Shown in pieces: positions 28,409 to 38,309 of a stretch of 64,000 bases of DNA. Below the pieces are notes generated by a model, which was not told the origin of the DNA, did no database searches, and saw only the letters and a program-made list of their open reading frames with translations. A program made the translations under genes and the position numbers. The stretch's first letter is position 1. Each line of letters opens with the position of its first letter. Source of the DNA: Oscillospiraceae bacterium (GTDB lineage Bacteria; Bacillota; Clostridia; Oscillospirales; Ruminococcaceae); contig JAGAUA010000054.1 of the NCBI GenBank assembly GCA_017847885.1, positions 45,847 through 109,846 of the forward strand. The letters are read 5' to 3'.

Positions 28409-29200
28409 TTACATAGTATCCTTAAACGCAGAAAGCGATTTCGTGAATTTGCCCACTTCGGCAGGTGCGGCAGAGCCATGCTCCTCCATGATTCTGACCA
28501 CGGCGCTTCCCACGATAACACCGTCGCAGTATTCGGACATACGCTTTGCCTGTTCGGGACTCGATATGCCGAAACCAACGCAGAACGGACAGCTTGCATG
28601 GACTTTTATCATGCCAAAAAATTCGTCGAAATTCGTGGAAAATTCCGAGCGCACTCCCGTAACGCCGTTTGAGGACACACAATAAAGAAATCCCTTTGAG
28701 TCCGCGGCAATGGTCTTTATGAGCTCCTTTGAAGCAGGCGAAACAAGATTTATGTTGATTATTCCGTATTTTTCTGCATAAGGCAGTATCTCGTCACGTT
28801 CCTCATAGGGCATATCGGGAACGATGACCCCGTCTATCCCCTTTTCTTTGCACACCCCGAAAAACTTCTCTGTTCCGTACGCGAAGATCGTATTTATGTA
28901 CATCATAAGTATAAGCGGCTTGTTGGTCTTGCTGCGTATTTTGTCAACGGCAGCAAATATCTTGTCAAGAGTCGTACCGTTTTTAAGGGAACGGAGCGAT
29001 GATTTCTGTATCGTCACGCCCTCCGCTATCGGGTCGGAAAACGGAACTCCAAGCTCCACGATATCCGCGCCGTTGTCAAACATTTCAAGCACCGTTTTTT
29101 CGGTGGTATCCATATCGGGGTCGCCTGCGGTAATGAAGGTTATAAGCGCCTTTCTGTTCTGCGCCTTAAGCTCTTCAAAGCATTTTTCTATGCGGTTCAT
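28409..29200 (-). CDS. trpA: Tryptophan synthase alpha subunit
   Basis: A 263-residue TIM-barrel protein that splits indole-glycerol phosphate to indole. Seen are ALITFITAGDPDMDTTEK with the start of the barrel, the catalytic Glu in DIVELGVPFSDPIAEG, YCVSSNGVTGVRSEF in loop 6 and CVGFGISSPEQA. I take the ATG at 29200 rather than the one at 29209, which abuts the AAAGG ribosome site. Last gene of the trp operon, 18 bp after trpB. Confidence 0.96.
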   Translation of the reverse strand: MNRIEKCFEELKAQNRKALITFITAGDPDMDTTEKTVLEMFDNGADIVELGVPFSDPIAEGVTIQKSSLRSLKNGTTLDKIFAAVDKIRSKTNKPLILMMYINTIFAYGTEKFFGVCKEKGIDGVIVPDMPYEERDEILPYAEKYGIININLVSPASKELIKTIAADSKGFLYCVSSNGVTGVRSEFSTNFDEFFGMIKVHASCPFCVGFGISSPEQAKRMSEYCDGVIVGSAVVRIMEEHGSAAPAEVGKFTKSLSAFKDTM

Positions 29201-29218
29201 ATGTATCATCCTTTCTGA

Positions 29219-30409
29219 TCAGCTGTTTTCAACGTTGTGTCCGCGGTATCTCGCTATGGAATAAACGTCCTTGTCACCTCTGCCCGAAAGATTGATGACC
29301 AGCACCTGCTCCTTATCCATCTTTGCGGCAAGCTTTATTGCTGCGGCAACTGCGTGCGCAGACTCTATTGCAGGAATAATTCCCTCTATTCTCGAAAGAT
29401 ACTCGAATGCGCAAACCGCTTCCTCATCGGTAACGGGAACATATTCCGCTCTGCCTGTTTTCCAGAGGTTTGCGTGTTCGGGGCCTATTCCGGGATAGTC
29501 AAGACCTGCCGAAATGGAGTAAACGGGCGCTATCTGACCGTATTCGTCCTGCAGGAACATCGACTTCATTCCGTGGAAAATTCCCACGCTTCCGCAGGAA
29601 AGAGTTGCGGCGGTATCGGCAGTGTTTATTCCACGTCCCGCAGCCTCCGCGCCCACAAGCTTGACAGTCGGCTCATTGACAAAGTCGTAAAAAGCACCCA
29701 TGGCGTTTGAGCCGCCTCCAACGCAGGCAACAACACAATCGGGCAGCTTGCCCTCCTTCTCCATAAGCTGGCGGCGTATCTCCTTTCCGATTATCTTCTG
29801 GAAATCACGCACCATTTCGGGATAGGGGTAAGGTCCCATTACCGAGCCTATGCAGTAAAATGTAGTCTCAATGTTTGTACACCAGTCACGCATTGCCTCG
29901 TTTATCGCGTCCTTGAGTGTTGCCGTGCCGCTTTTTACGGGAACGACCTTTGCACCTAAAAGCTCCATGCGGTAAACGTTAAGGGACTGCCTTTTGGTAT
30001 CCTCCTCGCCCATGTATACGCAGCATTCAAGACCGAAAAGCGCGCAGACCGTTGCCGTCGCAACGCCGTGCTGACCTGCTCCCGTTTCGGCAATGATACG
30101 CTTTTTGCCCATCTTTTTTGCAAGAAGTATCTGACCGAGAACGTTATTTATTTTGTGAGAGCCTGTGTGGTTAAGATCCTCACGCTTGATGTAGACCTTT
30201 GCACCGCCTAAGTCCTTTGTCATTTTTTCCGCATAATAAAGCATTGACGGACGGTTTGCATAGTCGCGGTAAAGCTCCTCAAGCTCCCTTTGAAAATCTG
30301 CGTCGTCCTTGTATTTGTTATATGCTTCTTCCAGCTCGGCTACTGCGTTCATTACGGTTTCGGGAACATACTGTCCGCCGAATTCTCCGAATCTTCCCTT
30401 TTTATTCAT
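29219..30409 (-). CDS. trpB: Tryptophan synthase beta subunit
   Basis: A 396-residue PLP enzyme that joins indole with serine. Visible are [14 protein letters not shown] at the N-terminus, [18 protein letters not shown] with the PLP lysine, [29 protein letters not shown] for phosphate binding, and LSGRGDKDV near the C-terminus. Its start overlaps trpF by 8 bp. Typical TrpB1 form expected to pair with TrpA. Confidence 0.97.
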   Translation of the reverse strand: MNKKGRFGEFGGQYVPETVMNAVAELEEAYNKYKDDADFQRELEELYRDYANRPSMLYYAEKMTKDLGGAKVYIKREDLNHTGSHKINNVLGQILLAKKMGKKRIIAETGAGQHGVATATVCALFGLECCVYMGEEDTKRQSLNVYRMELLGAKVVPVKSGTATLKDAINEAMRDWCTNIETTFYCIGSVMGPYPYPEMVRDFQKIIGKEIRRQLMEKEGKLPDCVVACVGGGSNAMGAFYDFVNEPTVKLVGAEAAGRGINTADTAATLSCGSVGIFHGMKSMFLQDEYGQIAPVYSISAGLDYPGIGPEHANLWKTGRAEYVPVTDEEAVCAFEYLSRIEGIIPAIESAHAVAAAIKLAAKMDKEQVLVINLSGRGDKDVYSIARYRGHNVENS

Positions 30410-31022
30410 AACGCTGTTTCCTTTCGTTGTATATTTTCATGATATCAAGTATTTTTTGCCTGTCCTTTACGCCGTCCGTTTCAACGCCGCCCGATATATC
30501 TATGTTTGGGGATATTTCGAGTGCTTCGCGGATATTCCCGAGGTTTATCCCTCCTGCAAGAAAAAACGGTCTGCTTATTTTCATATCCTCCAAAAGCCTG
30601 CCGTTAAAGACCTTGCCGCTGCCGCCTATCTCCCCCGCGGAAAAGCACTCCAGCAGCATAACGTCGCAATCAAACTCCTCGGCACGGTGCACATCTTCGG
30701 CGGTATGCACCGTAAAGGCTTTCCATATCGGAAGTCCGAGCCTGCGGAGCTTTTTGACGTCCGCCTCAGTCTCATCGCCGTGAAGCTGGATAATGTCGAG
30801 ACTTATTTTTTCGGCGGCGGAGCATATTTTTTCCACGTCGGTATTTAAGAATACCCCAACTTTTTTTATGCTCGGGTCAAGAGCTTTCGTTATCCTCGCC
30901 GCAGTATCAAAGTCCATCGTCCGCCTGTACCCCTCGGCAAGTATCATGCCAATAAAATCGGGCATAGCCTCGTTTGCAAAGGATATATCCTCTTCCCTGC
31001 GCATACCGCAAAGCTTTATCAT
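30402..31022 (-). CDS. trpF: Phosphoribosylanthranilate isomerase
   Basis: A 206-residue TIM barrel with the family start [12 protein letters not shown] (catalytic Cys), [20 protein letters not shown] with the catalytic Asp nearby, and [15 protein letters not shown] near the phosphate site. It is a separate gene, not fused to trpC. Overlaps trpC by ATGA and trpB by 8 bp, so translation is likely coupled along the operon. Confidence 0.95.
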   Translation of the reverse strand: MIKLCGMRREEDISFANEAMPDFIGMILAEGYRRTMDFDTAARITKALDPSIKKVGVFLNTDVEKICSAAEKISLDIIQLHGDETEADVKKLRRLGLPIWKAFTVHTAEDVHRAEEFDCDVMLLECFSAGEIGGSGKVFNGRLLEDMKISRPFFLAGGINLGNIREALEISPNIDISGGVETDGVKDRQKILDIMKIYNERKQRYE

Positions 31023-31807
31023 AGCGTCCCCTCTCTAAGTGCTTCCATACAGCTTGGTATTCCCTCAATGCCGCTTCTCATCAGCGTTTCGCCGATAAGC
31101 ACGGCGTTTGCTCCACATTCTGCCGCAAACCTCATATCGCCGTTGTTCTTTATTCCACTTTCGCAAACGAGCAATGTTCCCTCGGGAACAAATTCCGCAA
31201 GGCGCTTTGTGGTTTCGAGAGATACCTCAAAGGTTTTCAGATTGCGGTTGTTTATGCCGATTATCTCCGCGCCGACGCTTACAAGCCGCTTTACCTCGGT
31301 TTCGTCGTGTGCTTCAAACAGCACGTCAAGCCCGAGATTTTTTGCCGTACCGTAAAGCTTTTTCAGCATATCGTCGTCCAGAACGGCAGCGATAAGCAGC
31401 ACGGCGTCCGCGCCTATTGCCTTTGCCTCGTATATCTGATACTCGTCAAAGATAAAATCCTTTCGCAGTATCGGAATATCCACGGTTTTCCTAATGTCGG
31501 AAAGATACCGTGACGAGCCTTGAAAGTAATGCTCCTCGGTAAGGCAGGATATTGCGTTTGCTCCGCATTTTTGGTAAGCTTCGGCGGTCAACACGGGGTC
31601 AAAATCGGGCTGTATCACGCCCTTTGAGGGGGATGCCTTTTTCACCTCGGCAATGACCGACAGCCCCTTTTTGCCAAGCGCCGCCTTAAAGCTTTTTTCG
31701 GGGAAAACCGCTTTCATAGCAAGCCGCTTCATTTCTTCATAAGGGATATTCTGCTTTTCACGTTCAAGCTGAATTTTTCTTTTTTCGATTATCTCATCAA
31801 GTATCAT
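31019..31807 (-). CDS. trpC: Indole-3-glycerol phosphate synthase
   Basis: A 262-residue TIM barrel with VIAEVKKASPSKGVI (catalytic Lys), LTEEHYFQGSSRYLSDIR, PILRKDFIFDEYQIYEAKA, IIGINNRNLKTFEV and LVCESGI, all standard IGPS motifs. The start overlaps the end of trpGD by 11 bp. Standard length. Confidence 0.97.
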   Translation of the reverse strand: MILDEIIEKRKIQLEREKQNIPYEEMKRLAMKAVFPEKSFKAALGKKGLSVIAEVKKASPSKGVIQPDFDPVLTAEAYQKCGANAISCLTEEHYFQGSSRYLSDIRKTVDIPILRKDFIFDEYQIYEAKAIGADAVLLIAAVLDDDMLKKLYGTAKNLGLDVLFEAHDETEVKRLVSVGAEIIGINNRNLKTFEVSLETTKRLAEFVPEGTLLVCESGIKNNGDMRFAAECGANAVLIGETLMRSGIEGIPSCMEALREGTL

Positions 31808-33434
31808 TTGTAAAACCCTTCATTTCCATAAGTTTTGCCAAAGCCTTTCCGCTGTCAATTATCTCAGCCGCAAGCTTTATTCCCTCGGAAATATTTTCAG
31901 CCTTGCCTGCACAATACAGCGCGCAGCCTGCGTTGAGGAGAACGGTATTCCGCTTTGCGCCCTGTTCCTTTCCGCCGAGAATGTCAAGAGTAATCTGAGC
32001 GTTTTCCTCAGGCGTGCCGCCCGTAAGCTCCTCGGGACGGCAATACTCAAAGCCGTAATCGTGTGGGTCAAGCTCATACTCGGTAATGCTGCCGTTCTTT
32101 ATCTCGCATACACGGGTCACTCCCGTTAATGTTACCTCGTCAAGACCGTCGCTGCCGTTTACCACCATTGCACCCTTTATGCCAAGCTTTACGAGAACGT
32201 TTGCCATGAGGTTCATCAGCTTCTTATCGTAAACGCCCAAAAGAATGTAATCCGCAAGTGCAGGGTTTGTGAGGGGTCCGAGAATGTTAAAGAACGTGCG
32301 GCAGCCTATCTCACGTCTTACGGGAGCAACGAATTTCATTGCGCCGTGGAAAACCTGCGCAAAGAGGAATGCGATACCCGTGCTTTCAAGACACTGCGCC
32401 GCTCTTTCGGGGGTTATCTTTATGTTCACGCCCAGCGCGTCAAGGCAGTCGGCAGCTCCGCTTTTGCTTGAAGCAGCTCTGTTGCCGTGCTTTGCAACGG
32501 GTACTCCTGCCGCTGCAATTACAAAGGAAGAAGTTGTAGAAATGTTGAACGTACCAGACATATCACCGCCCGTGCCGACAATATCAATTGCCGAACGGAA
32601 GCCCTCTATCACGGAAGCCTTGCTTCTCATGCCCTTTGCAAAGCCCGTTATCTCATCGGCGGTTTCACCCTTCATCCTCATTGCCATGAGTAATGCCGAA
32701 ATCTGAGCAGGCGTTGCGCAGTCGCTCATAATTATGTTCATAGCGCTGTTGGTTTCTTCCTCGGTAAGGTCAACTCCGTTTGCTGCCTTTTCGATAAACG
32801 GCTTGAGAGCGGTCCTCTTATCCATGGGGATAGAGGGTGCATTTTCAGCGGCGGATTTTATTCCTGCAACATTTGTCAGGAAGTTTGCTATCATGTTTAT
32901 GCCCATTTCGGTAAGAATGGACTCGGGGTGGAACTGTACTCCGTAAACGGGATAATCCTTGTGACGCACCGCCATTATCTCGTTATCCTCGGTAACTGCC
33001 GTTACTTCAAGGCATGAGGGAAGGCTTTCGCGCTCGATAACCAGAGAGTGGTATCTTGCTGCGGTTATTTTTTCGGGAAGTCCGCAGAATATGGGGCACG
33101 TGGGGTCAAGCTTTACAATGGAAGATTTTCCGTGCATAGGCTTTGCGGCTTTGACTATCTTTCCGCCGAAAGCCTCGCCTATAGACTGATGACCGAGACA
33201 TATGCCGAAAATGGGGACTTTTCCTGCAAAATAGCGTATTGCCTCAACGGATATTCCTGCATCACAGGGATAGGACGGACCGGGCGATACTATGATAGCT
33301 TCGGGTTTCATGCTCTCTATCTCGGGGATAGTTATCTCATCATTGCGGAAAACCTTGATGTCGTTATAAAGCGAAGCAGCTTCCTGATAAACGTTATATG
33401 TAAAGCTGTCGTAATTATCAATCAATACAACCAT
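31797..33434 (-). CDS. trpGD: Fused anthranilate synthase glutaminase and anthranilate phosphoribosyltransferase
   Basis: A 545-residue fusion. Residues about 1-190 are the TrpG class I glutaminase, with the nucleophile in GICLGHQSIGEAFGG and the His-Glu pair in YGVQFHPESIL. Residues about 215-545 are TrpD, with VGTGGDMSGTFNISTT near 297 for PRPP binding, KHGNRAASSKSGAADCLDALG, and GPLTNPA. The two steps bracket the anthranilate intermediate. I take the ATG at 33434, with AAGGAGG upstream and 13 bp after the trpE stop. Confidence 0.96.
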   Translation of the reverse strand: MVVLIDNYDSFTYNVYQEAASLYNDIKVFRNDEITIPEIESMKPEAIIVSPGPSYPCDAGISVEAIRYFAGKVPIFGICLGHQSIGEAFGGKIVKAAKPMHGKSSIVKLDPTCPIFCGLPEKITAARYHSLVIERESLPSCLEVTAVTEDNEIMAVRHKDYPVYGVQFHPESILTEMGINMIANFLTNVAGIKSAAENAPSIPMDKRTALKPFIEKAANGVDLTEEETNSAMNIIMSDCATPAQISALLMAMRMKGETADEITGFAKGMRSKASVIEGFRSAIDIVGTGGDMSGTFNISTTSSFVIAAAGVPVAKHGNRAASSKSGAADCLDALGVNIKITPERAAQCLESTGIAFLFAQVFHGAMKFVAPVRREIGCRTFFNILGPLTNPALADYILLGVYDKKLMNLMANVLVKLGIKGAMVVNGSDGLDEVTLTGVTRVCEIKNGSITEYELDPHDYGFEYCRPEELTGGTPEENAQITLDILGGKEQGAKRNTVLLNAGCALYCAGKAENISEGIKLAAEIIDSGKALAKLMEMKGFTNDT

Positions 33435-33447
33435 TGCCGTTTCCTCC

Positions 33448-34965
33448 TTAAAGTTCTGCCGCATCGGTCAGCGCCTTGAGTACCGCTGCCGCCTTGCGTT
33501 CCGTTTCTTCATATTCGCTCTCGGGAATGCTGTCATACACAATTCCTGCGCCTGCCTGAACATAAGCCTTGCCGTTTCTGAAAAGCACCGTTCTTATCGC
33601 GATGCAGGTGTCGATGTCCCCGTTGAATGCAAGGTAGCCCACCGTTCCGCCGTAAAGTCCGCGCTTTACCGTTTCAAGGCTGTCGATTATCTCCATTGCC
33701 TTGACCTTTGGCGCGCCCGACAGCGTTCCTGCAGGAAGCACGGACATCAGCGCGTCAATGGCGGTCTTGCCGTCTTCAAGCTGACCCTCAACGTCCGAAA
33801 CAAGGTGCATCACCTTGGAATATTTTTCAACGTGCATAAAGCTTGCAACATTGACCGTGCCCGGCTTGCAGACTCTTCCTACGTCGTTTCTGCCCAAGTC
33901 AACAAGCATTGTATGCTCTGCTCTCTCCTTGGGGTCGTTAACAAGCTGCTGCTGATATTCCGCGTCCTGAGCAGGAGTTGTTCCTCTGGGGTATGTTCCT
34001 GCTATCGGCTTGTTTAAAACCAGTCCGTCGGTAACGCTCACAAGCTTTTCGGGAGAAGCGCCTGCTATGCAGTAATCCTTGTGGTCGAAGTAATACAGAT
34101 ACGGCGACGGGTTTGTTGACCTTAACATTCTGTATACATCAAACGGGTCGGGGGGATTATCCGCCTCAAATCTGCGTGAGATAACCACCTGGCTGATATC
34201 GCCGTTTTCGATATGCTCTCTGCACTTTTCAACCATGCCGCAGAATTCCTCTTTGGAGTAATTGGACTTCACGGTCATCTTTTCCTGCTGTTTTCTCGAA
34301 CGGGAATTATCGGGGGTATAGCAGCAAAGCAGCTTTCCGAGCTTTTGTGCGCGGACTTCAGACTCATCATAAAATTCCTGCAAAACCGTATCGAAATCAG
34401 CATTTCTTTTCTCGGCTTCGACAGCTATCTCGTTTTTGTCCAGATTAATAATAATTACCGCGCTTCCCGACAGGTGGTCGTATGCGATTATCTCGTTATA
34501 CACAAACAAATTCGCGTCGGGCATTCCGATATCGTCATTGGGCACGTTCACAAGCTTTTTCTCGTAATATCTCACCATATCGTATCCGAAATATCCGATA
34601 AGACCGCCCGTCAGAACGGGTTTATCCTTGAATTTGGGGGATTTGTACCTTTCGATTATTTCCGAGAAAAGCTTTATGGGATTTGAAGCGTCGTGTTCCT
34701 CGGTCTTGCCGTCGCGGTAGATTATCTGAGCGGTTTTGTTCTGCACCCGTATCTCCGCCTTCGGGTTAAGACCTATGAAGGAATATCTGCCCCAGCGCTC
34801 GGAATTGTCCACCGATTCGAGTATAAAGCAGTTGTCGTAGTTATCCTTCAAGATAGAAAACATTCTTACAGGCGTAAAGCTGTCGGTCAGCAGCTCGTAG
34901 AAAACAGGTACCGTGCTGTAGTTTTCAAAATACTCCTTGATTTCGTTTGTCGACGGATAAAGCAT
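33448..34965 (-). CDS. trpE: Anthranilate synthase component I
   Basis: A 505-residue chorismate-utilising enzyme. The N-terminal region (about 1-190) carries the LLESVDNSERWGRYSFIG-like element (here ILESVDNSERWGRYSFIG) used for tryptophan feedback binding; the C-terminal catalytic domain has GDISQVVISRRFEA, PIAGTYPRGTTPAQD, LVDLGRNDVGRV, LPAGTLSGAPKVKAMEII and GTVGYLAFNGDIDTCIAIRT. First structural gene behind the T-box leader; GAAAGGA precedes the ATG. Confidence 0.97.
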   Translation of the reverse strand: MLYPSTNEIKEYFENYSTVPVFYELLTDSFTPVRMFSILKDNYDNCFILESVDNSERWGRYSFIGLNPKAEIRVQNKTAQIIYRDGKTEEHDASNPIKLFSEIIERYKSPKFKDKPVLTGGLIGYFGYDMVRYYEKKLVNVPNDDIGMPDANLFVYNEIIAYDHLSGSAVIIINLDKNEIAVEAEKRNADFDTVLQEFYDESEVRAQKLGKLLCCYTPDNSRSRKQQEKMTVKSNYSKEEFCGMVEKCREHIENGDISQVVISRRFEADNPPDPFDVYRMLRSTNPSPYLYYFDHKDYCIAGASPEKLVSVTDGLVLNKPIAGTYPRGTTPAQDAEYQQQLVNDPKERAEHTMLVDLGRNDVGRVCKPGTVNVASFMHVEKYSKVMHLVSDVEGQLEDGKTAIDALMSVLPAGTLSGAPKVKAMEIIDSLETVKRGLYGGTVGYLAFNGDIDTCIAIRTVLFRNGKAYVQAGAGIVYDSIPESEYEETERKAAAVLKALTDAAEL

Positions 34966-34997
34966 AATAATTTTCCTTTCTTAATTTGGAATAAAAC

Positions 34998-35393
34998 AAA
35001 AAAGCCTGTCGTTCCCCGAAGCTACATTTCTGTAACTTCAAGGGACGACAGGCTGTATGCCCTTCGCGGTGCCACCCTTTTTCATTTTCCGCTCATGCGA
35101 AAAACCTCGGCAGGTATCTTACATCAGCGGCTTTGTAAATAAAAAAAGCATTACCGAAACCGATAATGCTGTACATTCACCATAAAAAAGTACGCAGCTG
35201 ACAGCATCAATACCCTTTCCTTTTACGCAGGAATTACGGCTCAGGCTACTTATCATAAAATGTTCACCCTGCTCCTCACAAATCCATTCACATATACCGT
35301 TCGCACCGCGCTCCCACCGCTGCGCAGCTCTCTGTGCCGAAATCATAAATGCTACTTACCTTTGCTCATCGGATTTAATGTTTATTAAATTGT
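34998..35393 (-). promoter_or_regulatory. T-box riboswitch, tRNA-Trp specific, controlling the trp operon
   Basis: The reverse-strand leader contains the invariant T-box AGGGTGGCACCGCG (35065-35078), whose ACC-side bulge pairs with uncharged tRNA 3' ends. Upstream it has the Stem I elements (AGAGAGCTG near the top, then GTGAA followed by the specifier) and the conserved AGTAGCCTGAGCCG. The specifier codon reads UGG (bases 35284-35286 on the opposite strand), i.e. tRNA-Trp. The leader ends in a competing terminator at 34998-35054: long stem AGCCTGTCGT / ACGACAGGCT followed by TTTTTTG. Low charged tRNA-Trp should favour read-through into trpE. Confidence 0.96.
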
Positions 35394-35399
35394 GACTAA

Positions 35400-35428
35400 A
35401 TTATAGCACCTCATTTTTCATTTGTCAA
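35400..35428 (-). promoter_or_regulatory. SigmaA consensus promoter of the trp T-box/operon
   Basis: Reverse strand TTGACA, 17-bp spacer, TATAAT, a perfect match at both boxes, starting a leader of about 400 bases. It lies between the radA stop and the T-box. Confidence 0.9.
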
Positions 35429-35445
35429 GTGTTTTTTCAAAAAAA

Positions 35446-36855
35446 TTATTTTTCGGCATTTCCGCTGTCTTTCTTTATCACGGCAAACGCCTGACGGAGC
35501 GAGGAAACGCCGTAAATATGCATATTATACTTGCTCGGGTCAATGTTTCGCAGCGACTGCTTGGGAATGATACATTCGGTAAAGCCGAGGCGTTCGGCTT
35601 CCAATATGCGCTGGGAAATGTTTGATGTGTTCCTTACCTCGCCGCCCAGACCTATCTCCCCGAAGGCGATGAGCTTTTCGCTTACGGGAATGTCAAAATA
35701 GCCGCTGTATATTGCAAGCGCAACGGGCAGGTCGCCTGCAGGCTCGTCAAGGCGGAAGCCGCCCACTATGTTGAGGTATACGTCAAGAGTTCCGAAAAAC
35801 ATACCGAGGCGCTTTTCAAGCACCGCAATTATTATCGCAAGTCTGTTATAGTCAAAGCCCGTGGAGGTACGCTTGGGAGAGGTAAAGCTGCTTTTGGTAA
35901 CGAGCGCCTGCACCTCGGCAAGAATAGGTCTGCTGCCCTCCATTATACAGGCAACGCAAGTTCCCGAAATGCCCGTAGGTCTGCCCGAAAGGAGCATGAG
36001 CGACGGGTTTTCCACTTCCTCCAGACCGTTGTCGCACATTTCGAATACACCGATTTCATTTGTGGAACCAAAGCGGTTTTTTACCGCGCGAAGGATACGG
36101 TAGCTTAAATGCCGCTCGCCCTCAAAATAAAGCACGGTATCAACGATATGCTCCATGACCTTAGGACCTGCGATAGCGCCGTCCTTGTTTACGTGCCCAA
36201 CAAGAAAAACGGGTATCTCCTCCGATTTTGCGGTACGCATAAAAAGGTTGGTACATTCGCGCACCTGTGTTATGCTGCCTGCGCTTGAATTCAGTTCGCT
36301 TATGGACATTGTCTGTATCGAGTCGATTATCGCAATGTCGGGCTTGTGTATCTCAATTGTATCCGCCGCCGCCCGTGCGTCGTTGGTGGAAAGCAGCGAT
36401 AGATTTTCCGTATCCACACCAAGGCGCTGCGCCCGTAATTTTATCTGCCGCACGCTTTCCTCGCCCGAAATATACAGTATCGTATGGCTTTCGCCCAGGT
36501 ACTTGCAAATCTGCAAAAGCATGGTGGACTTGCCTATTCCCGGCTCGCCGCCGAGAAGCACCAGCGAGCCTTTTACAAGACCGCCGCCAAGCACCCGGTT
36601 AAGCTCCTTTATTCCTGTGGAATACCGCACGTCGTCCTCGGTGTCGACCCCCGAAAGCTTAACTATTTTCGACGAAAGGTCAATAGTCTTGATGGACGAC
36701 GAAGCTTTTCCCAGCGACGATTTTGAGGTCTGAGTCTCCACGACTTCCTCTTCAAAGGTGTTCCACTCTCCGCAGGATGGACATTTTCCGTTCCATTTTG
36801 AGCTTTCATATCCGCATTGACTGCATATGTAAACCGTTTTTAACTTTCCTGCCAT
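35446..36855 (-). CDS. radA: DNA repair protein RadA
   Basis: A 469-residue RecA-like branch-migration helicase used in recombinational repair. Order: N-terminal zinc finger (CSQCGYESSKWNGKCPSCG, residues 11-29), ATPase with Walker A GGEPGIGKST near 98, the RadA signature KNRFGSTNEIGVFEM near 265, and a C-terminal Lon-protease-like domain. GGAGG precedes the ATG. It follows the amidase gene by 15 bp, so the two are co-transcribed. Confidence 0.96.
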   Translation of the reverse strand: MAGKLKTVYICSQCGYESSKWNGKCPSCGEWNTFEEEVVETQTSKSSLGKASSSIKTIDLSSKIVKLSGVDTEDDVRYSTGIKELNRVLGGGLVKGSLVLLGGEPGIGKSTMLLQICKYLGESHTILYISGEESVRQIKLRAQRLGVDTENLSLLSTNDARAAADTIEIHKPDIAIIDSIQTMSISELNSSAGSITQVRECTNLFMRTAKSEEIPVFLVGHVNKDGAIAGPKVMEHIVDTVLYFEGERHLSYRILRAVKNRFGSTNEIGVFEMCDNGLEEVENPSLMLLSGRPTGISGTCVACIMEGSRPILAEVQALVTKSSFTSPKRTSTGFDYNRLAIIIAVLEKRLGMFFGTLDVYLNIVGGFRLDEPAGDLPVALAIYSGYFDIPVSEKLIAFGEIGLGGEVRNTSNISQRILEAERLGFTECIIPKQSLRNIDPSKYNMHIYGVSSLRQAFAVIKKDSGNAEK

Positions 36856-36870
36856 TTAGTCCTCCGAAAA

Positions 36871-37596
36871 TTACTTATTTTCAAACTGTCCCACGTATTC
36901 GTTAATTCCCGAAAATACCGTGAACGCTACCTTCTGCTGGTACGCCTTATCGGTAAGCTTTGCGGCTTCATCGGGATTTGAAAGAAATCCGCACTCAACC
37001 ATTACCGCAGGATTTTCGCAGTAATAGCATAAATAAAGTTCGCTTCCGCAAAGCTTTATCTCGCGCTGATTTTCGGGCTGAAGATTATCCACAAATTTTT
37101 TCTGCATTATCGAAGCAAGCTGCTCGCTATTTGCGTTCTTGTCGCTGTAAAACATCTGAGCGCCGCTGAACTGCGGGTCTCCAAAGGTGTTTTGGTGAAT
37201 AGAAACGCACACCGAATCGGGGTATTTGTTAAACAGCTTCAGTCTGTTTTCCATATCGGAGACCTTTTGATTGCGTATCCCCGTTACGCCCTTATCGTGA
37301 ATAGATATATCCTTTTCACGTGTTGCATCAACATTGTATCCCCAAAAGCGACCCATGTCCCTTACCGCCAAAAGTATGTTAAGGTTTATCCCCTTTTCCG
37401 TCTTGCCGTCAGCCGTAGAGCAGCCGCCGTCCATGCCGCCGTGTCCTGCGTCCAGCACTATCATAAATTTGTCCTGCGAAACAGAGTCGGAAACCGTGAC
37501 CGCCGTATCAATTTTTACCGCCGCATAGCATATTACCGCCACACAAGCACAAAAAGTCAGCACCACAAATGCCGCATTCCACCTTATCTTATTCAT
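36871..37596 (-). CDS. cwlD: N-acetylmuramoyl-L-alanine amidase, CwlD-like
   Basis: A 241-residue amidase_3-family enzyme with an N-terminal membrane anchor (residues about 7-28). Zinc-binding and catalytic elements are visible: VLDAGHGGMDGGC (His), TEKGINLNILLAV (Glu of the ExNL pattern), VSIHQNTFGDPQFSGAQMFY (SIHxN) and VMVECGFLSNPDEAAKL with the catalytic Glu. Single domain with an anchor resembles CwlD, which cleaves stem peptides to make spore cortex muramic lactam. Assignment to CwlD rather than another short amidase is by size and anchor. Its own ribosome site is TTGGAGGG. Confidence 0.8.
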   Translation of the reverse strand: MNKIRWNAAFVVLTFCACVAVICYAAVKIDTAVTVSDSVSQDKFMIVLDAGHGGMDGGCSTADGKTEKGINLNILLAVRDMGRFWGYNVDATREKDISIHDKGVTGIRNQKVSDMENRLKLFNKYPDSVCVSIHQNTFGDPQFSGAQMFYSDKNANSEQLASIMQKKFVDNLQPENQREIKLCGSELYLCYYCENPAVMVECGFLSNPDEAAKLTDKAYQQKVAFTVFSGINEYVGQFENK

Positions 37597-37663
37597 AGGA
37601 TACCCTCCAAACAGCTTGTTTTATTGTATACTATGAAATAAAAATGCGTTGTATGACAGCGGT

Positions 37664-38248
37664 TTACTGTTTTTTATCTTTTTTATACATCAGTATTTTT
37701 GCAACATCAATTTCCTTGTAGGTGAGGATATATGACGCATATATCACAACAGGCTGAACAAGAACAAGCGCTGTAATTCCCGCAAGTCCCGCACCCGTTA
37801 AAAATTCTATGTTTGTGCGCTGCTCCGCGCCTGCAAAAAGCGTTACAAAAGGCAATATCCAGACGTTGAGCCAAAGGTAAAACCTGTAAATATCGGGAAT
37901 TACCCCAAGCTTTGAAAGATAGAGGCAAATAAGCATTATATACGAAAAAATCGGACCGATAACCGCCATTTTCAGCGGCATATGCCTGTCGTACTCCATG
38001 CCGTGAAATTTAACGGAATTTTTATCCGAAATTGCAGCGTAGTGCGCCCAATTGAAAAACAAACCGAGTGTCAAAGCCGCCGTACACAAAGAAATGAACA
38101 GCTTCAGAAAGAGCATACTTTTCATAAAAACCAACAGCGTTGCGCATACGAAAAAGCACATAAATTCACCTAAAAACCAATAGCCAACGCCTTTAAGACT
38201 TCTTACGGCAAATTTTTCTTTGCCCTTGTATATTTTTTTTGCGGACAT
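37664..38248 (-). CDS. Unknown membrane protein
   Basis: A 194-residue protein with about five hydrophobic segments (roughly residues 26-46, 48-68, 88-112, 122-142 and 148-172) and basic ends (KKIYKGKEK at the start, MYKKDKKQ at the end). I do not recognise a family. It has its own consensus promoter and a GATAGGAG ribosome site, so it appears to be a real gene. The neighbouring amidase and radA genes are co-oriented but start about 70 bp downstream. Confidence 0.7.
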   Translation of the reverse strand: MSAKKIYKGKEKFAVRSLKGVGYWFLGEFMCFFVCATLLVFMKSMLFLKLFISLCTAALTLGLFFNWAHYAAISDKNSVKFHGMEYDRHMPLKMAVIGPIFSYIMLICLYLSKLGVIPDIYRFYLWLNVWILPFVTLFAGAEQRTNIEFLTGAGLAGITALVLVQPVVIYASYILTYKEIDVAKILMYKKDKKQ

Positions 38249-38309
38249 TTTTTACTCCTATCAAAATTTTTTTGCAGGCATCAAATCAAATTCAGCTTGC
38301 ATACTAAAT

